A stretch of 5,004 nucleotides of DNA from an uncultured Pseudomonas sp. (GTDB lineage: Bacteria; Pseudomonadota; Gammaproteobacteria; Pseudomonadales; Pseudomonadaceae), in contig CALMID010000318.1 in the NCBI GenBank assembly GCA_937863915.1, positions 1-5,004 on the forward strand. The letters are read 5' to 3'. The notes beneath the pieces are model-generated. The model did no database searches. It was not told the DNA's origin and saw only the letters and a program-made list of their open reading frames with translations. Below are positions 1 to 5,004 of this stretch, in pieces. Numbering within the stretch: position 1 is the stretch's first letter; every line of letters begins with the position of its first letter. Both the position numbers and the translations under genes were made by a program.

Positions 1-133
1 TGAGGCGATATGCCCGGAGTGGGGACATTCCTGGCTTGCATTATTTGCTGGCCAAGTGGTCAAGTTTGGCTATTGTCGCAGATTACGCACAGCAGTAGTT
101 CAAAAAACGCCCAGTTGTTTCCCAGCCTCAGGC

Positions 134-186
134 GCCAGTGGTGACTATCTGATTGGCATTCAGCCAGTGCGTGGCATCTGTGATTG
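134..186 (+). repeat. Imperfect tandem direct repeat, 29-base pitch
   Basis: The pattern GCCAGTG, six variable bases, ATCTG, then ATTG occurs at 134-155 and again at 163-186; the second copy has an extra TG before ATTG. The starts are 29 bases apart, close to three helical turns, so both copies would face the same side of the DNA. A third, inverted GCCAGTG lies at 319-325. This could be a pair of binding sites for a regulator of the downstream transporter, or a chance similarity. Confidence 0.35.
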
Positions 187-266
187 CGCCCTGGGACACT
201 GCGTCGGGCGACCTTTGTTGTTGGAGAAAGATCATCTGTAACAGGCATCCCAGAGCCTGCCATCGA

Positions 267-294
267 TTCACCCCTGTTTGTTTTCGCTTACAAA
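267..294 (+). promoter_or_regulatory. Tentative sigma-70-type promoter for the BASS transporter
   Basis: TTCACC (267-272; four of six matches to TTGACA) and TACAAA (289-294; four of six to TATAAT) are separated by 16 bases. They lie in the AT-richest part of the leader, which would give a leader of about 80 bases before the start codon at 383. The matches are modest and other placements are possible. Confidence 0.2.
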
Positions 295-382
295 TTTCCT
301 GCATCTGGCCGCATGGGCCACTGGCGAGCGGTGCCTTGCTCTGCGCACAATCGCGGCAGTTTCCTGTTCGAGAATAAAAACA

Positions 383-1270
383 ATGACTGCCGATCCCTTG
401 CTGACCGTTTTCCTCCCCGCCGCCCTGGGCATCATCATGCTCGGCCTGGGGTTGTCGCTGACGCTGGCGGATTTCGCCCGGGTGGTGAAGTACCCCAAGC
501 CGGTGATCATCGGTCTGGTCTGCCAGATCCTCATCCTGCCGGTAGCCTGTTTCTTCATCGCCAAGGGCTTTGCCCTGGCTCCGGCGCTGGCCGTGGGGCT
601 GATGCTGCTGGCGGCTTCGCCGGGCGGCACCAGTGCCAACCTGTACAGCCACCTGGCTCATGGCGACGTGGCGCTGAACATTACCCTCACCGCGGTGAAC
701 TCGGTGATCGCCGTGCTGACCATGCCGATCATCGTCAATCTGTCGATGAATTACTTCATGGCCGCCGATCAGGCCCTGCCGCTGCAGTTTGGCAAGGTGC
801 TGCAGGTGTTTCTCATCGTCCTGGGGCCGGTGGCCATTGGCATGCTGGTACGGCGTATGGCGCCGGGCTTTGCCGCGCTCATGGACAAGCCGGTAAAGAT
901 TCTCTCGGCGCTGTTTCTGGCGCTGGTCATCGTGCTGGCGGTGATCAAGGACTGGGACACTGTCACCACTTATGCCGCGGAAGTCGGCCTGGCTGCGCTG
1001 GCCTTCAATCTGGTCAGTCTGGCGGTGGGCTACTGGGTGCCGCGCTTGATGCGCCTGAGCCTGAAACAGTCGATTGCCATCGGCATGGAGATCGGTATCC
1101 ACAACGGTACCCTGGCCATTGCTCTGGCGCTCAGCCCGGCGTTGCTGAACAACCCGACCATGGCCATTCCGCCGGCAATCTACGGCTTCATCATGTTCTT
1201 CACGGCCGGGGTGTTCGGCTGGCTGGTCAATCGCGTGCATGGCCGCGAGCTGGCCGGCAGCGCGACCTGA
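383..1270 (+). CDS. Bile acid:sodium symporter (BASS) family transporter
   Basis: Predicted inner-membrane secondary transporter of 295 residues, of the fold typified by ASBT, which couples Na+ entry to organic anion uptake. The protein is almost wholly hydrophobic with about ten membrane segments. Family marks are visible: Q48 in GLVCQILILP, the glycine-rich crossover SPGGTSAN (residues 79-86) followed by LAHGDVALNITLTAVNS (91-107), and a second crossover MEIGIHNGTLAI (235-246). By analogy with the Neisseria ASBT homologue, Q48, N86, T101/T103 and E236 would line the Na+ sites; H240 sits where that homologue has glutamine. I chose ATG 383 because the family's hydrophobic N-terminus starts there. 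An in-frame ATG at 278 would add 35 residues that do not look like the family. The ribosome site is weak (GAG at 370-372). Real bacterial substrates are often not bile acids (for example pantoate or other keto acids), and none can be named here. It converges with benE. Confidence 0.9.
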   Translation: MTADPLLTVFLPAALGIIMLGLGLSLTLADFARVVKYPKPVIIGLVCQILILPVACFFIAKGFALAPALAVGLMLLAASPGGTSANLYSHLAHGDVALNITLTAVNSVIAVLTMPIIVNLSMNYFMAADQALPLQFGKVLQVFLIVLGPVAIGMLVRRMAPGFAALMDKPVKILSALFLALVIVLAVIKDWDTVTTYAAEVGLAALAFNLVSLAVGYWVPRLMRLSLKQSIAIGMEIGIHNGTLAIALALSPALLNNPTMAIPPAIYGFIMFFTAGVFGWLVNRVHGRELAGSAT

Positions 1271-1289
1271 TCGGGTTGATTCAGGCGCG
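1261..1289. terminator. Bulged stem-loop shared by two convergent stop codons
   Basis: CGCG-A-CCTGA (1261-1270) pairs with TCAGGCGCG (1281-1289), giving a nine-base-pair stem with one unpaired A and a ten-base loop made of the whole intergenic gap. Both stop codons (TGA 1268-1270 on plus, and the complement of TCA 1281-1283 on minus) lie in the stem. There is no U-tract on either side, so it is not a classic intrinsic terminator. It could act as a weak bidirectional transcription end or a 3' stabiliser for both messages. Confidence 0.35.
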
Positions 1290-2468
1290 CCGGCCGAGCT
1301 TGCCGATCCACAGCACGGCCAGGCCCAGCAGCAGACCCCAGAAGGCCGAGCCGATACCGCCCAGGCTGATGCCCGAGGCGGTGAGCATGAAGGTCAGCAG
1401 GGCCGCCTCGCGCTCCTCGGCATTGTGCAGGGCGGCCTGCAGGCCATTGCCGATGGAACCGAACAGGGCGATGGCCGCCACCGACAGCAGCAGGGCCTTG
1501 GGCAGGGCGGCGAACAGGGCCACCAGGCTGGCGCCGAACAGCCCCGCGAGCGCATAGAACAGGCCGCAGAAGACCGCCGCGGTGTAGCGCTTGGTGGCGT
1601 CTTCATGGGCCTGCGGGCCCGTGCAGATGGCGGCGGTGATGGCGGCGAGGTTGACCCCGTGACCGCCGAACGGTGCCAGCAGCAGCGAGGCGAAACCGGT
1701 CACGCTGAGCAGTGGCGAGGCGGGCACCGGGTAGTGGTCGGCGCGTAGCACCGCCAGCCCGGGAATGTTCTGCGAGGCCATGGCCACCACGAACAGTGGC
1801 AGGCCGATGCTGATGATGGCGCTGAGGCTGAATACCGGCGTGGTCCATTGCGGGACGGCCAGCTGCAGCGGCACCCGCGACAGATCGAGCAGGCCGTTGG
1901 CGCCGGCCAGCGTTGCGCCCACCAGCAAGGCGGCCAGCACCGCATAGCGCGGCTGCAGGCGCTTGGTCAGCAGGTAACTGAACAGCATCGCCAGCACCAG
2001 CAGCAGCTGACTCTGCGCGGCGAGGAAAATTTCGCTGCCGATACGGAACAGGATGCCGGCCAGCAGGGCGGCAGCCAGCGAGTTGGGCAGATGGCGCAGC
2101 AGGCGCTCGAAGGTGCCGGTGATGCCGACCAGCGTCAGCAGCAGGGCGCAGACCAGATAGGCACCGATGGCTTCGTTGAAGCTCACACCCGGCAGGCTGC
2201 TGATCAGCAGGGCCGCACCCGGCGTGGACCAGGCCACCACAATGGGCGCGCGGTAGTAGAGCGACAGGCCGATGGTGCAGCAGGTCATGCCCAGCGACAG
2301 GGCCCAGATCCACGAGGCGATCATCCCGCTGTCCAGTCCGGCGGCCTGGCCGGCCTGGAAGATCAGTACCAGGCCGCTGGTGTGCCCGGTGAGCATGGCG
2401 ATGAAGCCGGCGACCAGGGCCGAAAGGGAGCTGTCGCGCCAGAACTGGCGCAGCGGATTGGCCGACAT
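1281..2468 (-). CDS. benE: BenE-family benzoate/H+ symporter homologue
   Basis: Predicted inner-membrane proton symporter of 395 residues, the usual length for BenE/YdcO proteins, which import benzoate or related aromatic acids. Family signatures in order: an N-terminal helix starting near S16-G21; YYRAPIVVAWSTPGAALL (residues 71-88); LPNSLAAALLAGILFRIG (127-144); MASQNIPGLAVLR (230-242); and the highly characteristic block FGGHGVNLAAITAAICTGP (267-285) followed by AHEDATKRY (287-295). ATG 2468 is preferred because GGAG lies seven bases upstream and the family begins WRDSSLSALVAGF-like soon after. An ATG at 2531 would add 21 residues without family character. The classical benE sits with benABCD/cat genes, and none are present here, so this may be a YdcO-like paralogue with a different substrate; the symbol denotes the family. 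It is divergent from the unknown membrane protein and convergent with the BASS transporter. Confidence 0.92.
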   Translation of the reverse strand: MSANPLRQFWRDSSLSALVAGFIAMLTGHTSGLVLIFQAGQAAGLDSGMIASWIWALSLGMTCCTIGLSLYYRAPIVVAWSTPGAALLISSLPGVSFNEAIGAYLVCALLLTLVGITGTFERLLRHLPNSLAAALLAGILFRIGSEIFLAAQSQLLLVLAMLFSYLLTKRLQPRYAVLAALLVGATLAGANGLLDLSRVPLQLAVPQWTTPVFSLSAIISIGLPLFVVAMASQNIPGLAVLRADHYPVPASPLLSVTGFASLLLAPFGGHGVNLAAITAAICTGPQAHEDATKRYTAAVFCGLFYALAGLFGASLVALFAALPKALLLSVAAIALFGSIGNGLQAALHNAEEREAALLTFMLTASGISLGGIGSAFWGLLLGLAVLWIGKLGRRA

Positions 2469-2475
2469 CGGGGCG

Positions 2476-2479
2476 CTCC
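2476..2479 (-). promoter_or_regulatory. Ribosome binding site fixing the benE start
   Basis: On the minus strand GGAG lies seven bases before ATG 2468. This is the best Shine-Dalgarno match near any candidate start of benE and argues against the longer reading from 2531. Confidence 0.7.
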
Positions 2480-2566
2480 GGAATACGATTGCTGAGATGA
2501 GTCCGCGTCTGAGGACTGTACGCGTGACCATTGCGCAGCCACAGCTCAGGTGCAGTTGAGCGCGGC

Positions 2567-2596
2567 AGCATAGATTTGTGCAACTGTGCCTGTCGC
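2567..2596 (-). promoter_or_regulatory. Tentative benE promoter
   Basis: On the minus strand GCGACA (2596-2591; four of six to TTGACA) is followed after 18 bases by TATGCT (2572-2567; four of six to TATAAT). This would start transcription near 2560 and leave a leader of about 90 bases. The spacer contains one copy of the ACAGTTGC box, so a bound protein would directly affect this promoter. Confidence 0.3.
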
Positions 2597-2664
2597 GATA
2601 CAGCCGGAGGACGAAAGGCCCGTACAGTTGCCGGGACTGCTAGAGTCGCAGACAGACAAGCGCC

Positions 2665-2671
2665 GGGAGAG
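2665..2671 (+). promoter_or_regulatory. Ribosome binding site of the membrane protein gene
   Basis: GGGAGAG lies five bases before ATG 2677, with its GGAG core seven bases away. It is a strong Shine-Dalgarno sequence and supports both the start and the reality of this otherwise unrecognised gene. Confidence 0.75.
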
Positions 2672-2676
2672 ACACC

Positions 2677-3303
2677 ATGCAGGATGATAACCCCTTTGCC
2701 ACACCCACGGTGCCGCTGGTGGACAGTCAGCCCCGCGCACTGGCCGGCTGGACGGCGTCCCGGCTCAATCTGCTGGGCTGGCTGAGCCTGGCCGCGGTGC
2801 TGGGCAATGTCCTGCTGTGGTTGTCGTCCTTTGCCGGTGCCTGGCTGGTGCAGGCCCAATTGCAGGTTTTGAATGACTGGCTGGGCGTGGCGCTGGTGTT
2901 GCTTGGCTGCTACCTGCTGCTGCAGCTCAAACAGTTGGCCGAGGCCCGCTTCAATGCCCAAGGCTTGCAGCGTCCGGTGTGGACCATGGTGCTGTTTTCC
3001 CTGCTGTTCGAGGGCGGCATGCTGCTACTGGGCGAGCCGAGTGGCGAGCTGGACTGGCCGCTGCTGCTGAGCCTGGCCGGGGTGTTCGTGCTGGGCTGCA
3101 TCAGCCTGTGGCTGGGGATTTGCCTGTTGCGGGTGGAAAACGTCTACCCGTCCTTTCGCCTGATGGCCTGGCTGGATATTGCCGGCGGGGTGATGCTGAT
3201 GAGTCTGCTGTTGGCCATGCTGGCGCCGTTGCCACTGATTGGCGCCTTGCTGGCGCAGATGCTGCTGTTTTTCCGCGTCGCGGCCGAGTTGCAGGAGGGC
3301 TGA
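2677..3303 (+). CDS. Uncharacterised six-helix membrane protein
   Basis: I do not recognise the family of this 208-residue protein. It begins with a polar, proline-rich stretch of about 28 residues containing NPFATP, probably cytoplasmic and with no signal peptide. Hydrophobic segments follow at roughly 30-57, 66-86, 100-118, 127-151, 162-182 and 185-203, giving about six membrane helices and a very short charged tail (AELQEG). The third and fourth helices are linked by an acidic loop (GEPSGELDW, 119-127), and LLRVENVYPSFRLMAWLD (150-167) links the last two blocks. No catalytic or transport motif is evident. Codon use matches its neighbours and the ribosome site is strong, so the gene is probably real. 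It is divergent from benE and ends 14 bases before the convergent marR gene. A small permease, a membrane sensor or a structural membrane protein are all possible. Confidence 0.8.
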   Translation: MQDDNPFATPTVPLVDSQPRALAGWTASRLNLLGWLSLAAVLGNVLLWLSSFAGAWLVQAQLQVLNDWLGVALVLLGCYLLLQLKQLAEARFNAQGLQRPVWTMVLFSLLFEGGMLLLGEPSGELDWPLLLSLAGVFVLGCISLWLGICLLRVENVYPSFRLMAWLDIAGGVMLMSLLLAMLAPLPLIGALLAQMLLFFRVAAELQEG

Positions 3304-3317
3304 GGCGTTGGCGCCAG

Positions 3318-3770
3318 CTAGTCGCTGTGATCGGCCTGGCGAATACGCCCGAGCGCCTGGTTGACGCTCAGCCAGTTCTCGACCGCCTGCGCGCCAACCT
3401 CGGCAAACACACGCTCCAGCAGGCGGGCCTGTTCGCGGCGCAGGGCTTTTTCCAGTTTGGCGCCCTCGGGGGTGAAGCTGAGCAGGCGCTTACGTTTGTC
3501 ATCGGCGGCCACCACACTTTCCACCAGATGCATTTCCATCAGCTGGCGCAGCGGCATATTCAGCGCCTGCTTGCTCACGCCCAGGTAGGCCAGCAGCTCC
3601 TTGACGCTGAGATCGGGGTACTTGGCGATGAAGAACAGAATACGGTGGTGCACCCGCGACAGCCCGCGGCGGGCGAGGATTTCGTCCGGTTTGGCGGTGA
3701 ATGCCTGGTAGCCGAAGAAGAAGGCTTCCATCGCCTGCTGCTGAACGGTTGGGTTTTTTAGGTCAGGCAT
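3318..3770 (-). CDS. MarR-family transcriptional regulator
   Basis: Cytoplasmic winged-helix DNA-binding protein of 150 residues, a typical MarR length. N-terminal helix 10-26 and the C-terminal helices (about 102-146) would form the dimer interface. The central DNA-binding domain runs from about L37 to F99: helix RVHHRILFFIAKYP (39-52), the helix-turn-helix LSVKELLAYLGVSKQALNMPLRQLMEMHLVE (54-84), and a basic wing DDKRKRLLSFTPEG (90-103) carrying the usual Asp and Arg residues. MarR proteins act as dimers, normally as repressors released by small phenolic or other ligands, or by cysteine oxidation. No cysteine is present here, so redox sensing is unlikely and ligand sensing more likely. ATG 3770 fits the family start, but no clear Shine-Dalgarno sequence precedes it. 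The gene is divergent from the aminotransferase across 80 bases with a candidate operator, so autoregulation and control of that enzyme are plausible. Confidence 0.92.
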   Translation of the reverse strand: MPDLKNPTVQQQAMEAFFFGYQAFTAKPDEILARRGLSRVHHRILFFIAKYPDLSVKELLAYLGVSKQALNMPLRQLMEMHLVESVVAADDKRKRLLSFTPEGAKLEKALRREQARLLERVFAEVGAQAVENWLSVNQALGRIRQADHSD

Positions 3771-3850
3771 GTTGACGTATCTGTGGTGGTTGGCGTAGTT
3801 TCGGTCAATCAGTTTGACTTAATTTATCCGCTTTAGCATCCGGTGTCCCC
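3771..3850. promoter_or_regulatory. AT-richer divergent promoter region of marR and aminotransferase
   Basis: These 80 bases separate two start codons facing away from each other and are richer in A/T than the flanking genes, especially 3796-3840. TTGACT (3814-3819) on plus and TTGACC (3808-3803) on minus are both good -35 matches, but no equally good -10 at normal spacing follows either. TAGCAT (3834-3839) on plus is only 14 bases away. The area must carry both promoters, yet their exact positions cannot be fixed from sequence alone. Confidence 0.55.
3804..3818. promoter_or_regulatory. Inverted repeat, candidate MarR operator
   Basis: GTCAA (3804-3808) and TTGAC (3814-3818) form a perfect inverted repeat with a five-base spacer, 15 bases overall. 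MarR dimers usually bind short palindromes of about this size in the gap next to their own gene. Each arm overlaps a possible -35 hexamer on opposite strands, so one bound dimer could block both divergent promoters. Confidence 0.45.
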
Positions 3851-5004
3851 ATGGCCTTCTCTGAACGTGTTTCCCGCCTGAAAAGCTCCCTGATCCGTGA
3901 AATCCTCGCCGCTGCCCAGCGCCCGGAGGTGATGTCCTTCGCTGGCGGCCTGCCGGCCGAGCCGATGCTGCCGAAGGTGGACTGGAGCGGCATGCCGGCG
4001 AGGATGAGTCAGTACGGCATGAGCGAGGGCGAGCCGGAGCTGCGTGAGCGCATTGCCGAGGAAGCGCGCAAGCTGGGCGTGCCCTGCGAGGCCAGCCAGG
4101 TACTGGTGGTGTGCGGCTCGCAGCAGACCCTGGACCTGGCCAGCAAGCTGTTTATCGATCCGGGCACCGAAATTCTGGTCGAGGCGCCGACCTACCTGGC
4201 CGCGCTGCAGTCGTTCCAGCTGTTCGGCGCCGACTGCCTGACCGTGCCGCAGGAGGCCGACGGCCCCGAACTGGAGGCACTGCGCGCGCGTCTGGAGCAG
4301 CACAAGCCGGCGTTTGCCTACCTGATCCCGACCTTCCAGAACCCCTCGGCGGTACGTTACAGCGAAGCCAAGCGCGACGCCGTGGCGGCGCTGCTGGACG
4401 AGTTCAATGTCACCCTGATCGAAGACGAGCCCTATCGCGAGCTGGTGTTCGATGAGGGCAGTGCCACGCCGATCGTCAGCCGCCTCAAGCGCGCCAGCTG
4501 GATCTACACCGGCACCATGTCCAAGACCCTGCTGCCGGGCCTGCGCGTGGGCTTCCTGATCGCCACTCCGGATCTTTTCCCGCACCTGCTGCGTCTGAAG
4601 CAGTCGGCCGACCTGCACACCAACCGCATCGGTCAGTGGCAGGCTCTGCAGTGGCTGGGCACCGAGCAGTACCAGGCGCACCTGGCCGAACTGCGCGACT
4701 TCTACCGCCAGCGCCGCGATGCCATGCAGGCCGCGCTGGAGGAACACTTCAGCGACCTGGCCGACTGGCAGGTGCCCCAGGGCGGGCTGTTCTTCTGGCT
4801 GACCCTCAAGCAGCCGCTGGATACCCGCACCCTGCTGCAGCCAGCCATGGCGCAGAACGTGGCGTTCATGCCGGGTGAGCCGTTCTTTACTGAGCCGGAT
4901 GCCCATCCGGGGCATTTGCGTCTTAACTTCAGTCATGTCGAGCCGGAACGTCTGGGCGAGGGCCTGCGCCGTTTGGCTGCCGTGGTCCGTGAGGCGCAAC
5001 AGGC
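3851..5004 (+). CDS. PLP-dependent fold-type-I aminotransferase (LysN/KAT-like), 3' end cut off
   Basis: Cytoplasmic aminotransferase, open for 384 full codons and running off the window; family length (about 385-400) suggests only a few codons are missing. The N-terminus SLIREILAAAQRPEVMSFAGGLPAE (13-37) parallels the substrate-gating start of LysN (2-aminoadipate aminotransferase) and related aromatic or kynurenine enzymes. Core residues are present: YGMSEGEPELR (55-65), the phosphate-binding GSQQTLDL (89-96), N164 in PTFQNPSA, D192 and Y195 in EDEPYRE, Schiff-base lysine K225 in TGTMSKTLLPGLR with R232, and carboxylate-binding R357 in HLRLNFSH. The whole active site appears intact. There is no N-terminal GntR domain, so it is not a MocR regulator. 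ATG 3851 is the only start consistent with the conserved N-terminus: an in-frame TGA at 3815-3817 closes the frame upstream and no start codon lies between. No Shine-Dalgarno sequence precedes it. The amino donor cannot be told from sequence. The divergent MarR gene is its likely regulator. Confidence 0.92.
   Translation, partial: MAFSERVSRLKSSLIREILAAAQRPEVMSFAGGLPAEPMLPKVDWSGMPARMSQYGMSEGEPELRERIAEEARKLGVPCEASQVLVVCGSQQTLDLASKLFIDPGTEILVEAPTYLAALQSFQLFGADCLTVPQEADGPELEALRARLEQHKPAFAYLIPTFQNPSAVRYSEAKRDAVAALLDEFNVTLIEDEPYRELVFDEGSATPIVSRLKRASWIYTGTMSKTLLPGLRVGFLIATPDLFPHLLRLKQSADLHTNRIGQWQALQWLGTEQYQAHLAELRDFYRQRRDAMQAALEEHFSDLADWQVPQGGLFFWLTLKQPLDTRTLLQPAMAQNVAFMPGEPFFTEPDAHPGHLRLNFSHVEPERLGEGLRRLAAVVREAQQ

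Larger units (their letters stand above)
1..382. other. Leader region without a convincing gene
   Basis: This stretch upstream of the BASS transporter is less GC-rich than the genes that follow and shows no recognisable protein on either strand. Plus-strand frame 2 happens to be open from the window edge to a TAA at 239-241, but about half its codons end in A or T, unlike the real genes here, and the peptide resembles nothing I know. The region contains the heptamer GCCAGTG at 134-140 and 163-169, and inverted (CACTGGC) at 319-325, plus an imperfect direct repeat described separately. It probably carries the transporter's promoter and 5' leader. The tail of a gene lying mostly outside the window cannot be excluded. 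Confidence 0.6.
2469..2676. promoter_or_regulatory. Divergent control region with repeated CAACTG/CAGTTG boxes
   Basis: This 208-base gap lies between the starts of benE and the membrane protein gene. It holds a perfect eight-base inverted pair, GCAACTGT (2580-2587) and ACAGTTGC (2624-2631), with a further CAGTTG at 2553-2558. Between the arms, CTGT occurs at 2584-2587 and 2590-2593 and ACAG at 2600-2603 and 2624-2627, giving four half-sites pointing towards one another. Each promoter-proximal box sits just upstream of a possible -10 element: TATGCT for benE (2572 to 2567) and TAGAGT for the membrane protein (2641-2646). The layout suggests one regulator acting on both promoters. CTGT/ACAG arrays recall operators of MocR-type (GntR/aminotransferase) regulators, but that is from memory and no such regulator gene is in the window. 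Confidence 0.45.

Noticed and set aside
153..187. Possible sigma-54 promoter around TGGCATCTGTGATTGC
   Set aside because: The GG and GC elements are 11 bases apart in this copy and 12 in the copy just upstream, not the required 10.
2..241. Open plus-strand frame from the window edge, possible tail of an upstream gene
   Set aside because: Third positions are about half A/T, unlike neighbouring genes, and the peptide is unfamiliar. Eighty open codons in GC-rich DNA can occur by chance.
306..320. TGGCC/GGCCA inverted repeat in the BASS leader
   Set aside because: Five-base arms in GC-rich DNA are common by chance, and nothing else marks it as a site.
128..1240. Long minus-strand open frame opposite the BASS transporter
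   Set aside because: Its translation is rich in Q, R, H and G with no family features, as expected for an antisense shadow of a GC-rich gene; the plus strand encodes a recognised transporter.
184..1557. 457-codon plus-strand open frame overlapping the BASS transporter and benE
   Set aside because: It is out of frame with the transporter and antisense to benE, with low-complexity G/A/R/P-rich translation. It is a composition artefact.
1603..2961. 452-codon minus-strand open frame spanning benE, its promoter region and the membrane gene
   Set aside because: It overlaps two better supported genes and a control region, and its product looks like out-of-frame translation.
3304..3317. TGGCGCCA palindrome (3309-3316) between the convergent membrane gene and marR as a terminator
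   Set aside because: The palindrome has no loop and no T-tract, so it cannot form an intrinsic terminator hairpin.
2979..3761. 260-codon plus-strand open frame across the membrane gene and marR
   Set aside because: It is out of frame with the former and antisense to the latter, and resembles no protein.
3833..4999. 388-codon minus-strand open frame opposite the aminotransferase
   Set aside because: The plus strand carries a complete aminotransferase active site; the antisense product has no recognisable domain.

Overview
The window reads as ordinary chromosomal DNA from a GC-rich gammaproteobacterium, most likely Pseudomonas or a close relative. This rests on the strong G/C bias at third codon positions, the short intergenic gaps, and protein sequences that look Pseudomonas-like from memory; no database search was run. 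I see no RNA gene, insertion sequence, CRISPR array, phage module or toxin/defence cassette.

Layout, left to right. Positions 1-382 hold no convincing gene, only a more AT-rich leader with a small repeat family. It is followed by a bile acid:sodium symporter family (BASS) transporter (383-1270, +). A BenE-family benzoate/H+ symporter homologue (1281-2468, -) converges on it with a 10-base gap, and one bulged stem-loop covers both stop codons. A 208-base divergent promoter region (2469-2676) separates benE from a six-helix membrane protein of unknown function (2677-3303, +). That protein gene converges with a MarR-family regulator (3318-3770, -) across 14 bases. The regulator is divergent from a fold-type-I PLP aminotransferase (3851 to beyond the right edge, +), with an 80-base AT-richer gap holding a perfect GTCAA/TTGAC inverted repeat.

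The genes alternate strand one by one, so there is no operon: each is probably its own transcription unit. The best-supported functional link is the divergent MarR/aminotransferase pair, where the regulator plausibly controls itself and the enzyme through the shared palindrome. The two transporters are probably for organic anions or aromatic acids, but no catabolic genes are adjacent to show their substrates.

Nothing here amounts to a clearly new biological system. The most interesting material is regulatory: mirrored ACAGTTGC boxes in the benE/membrane-protein region, the palindrome between marR and the aminotransferase, and two divergent genes that both lack a Shine-Dalgarno sequence.
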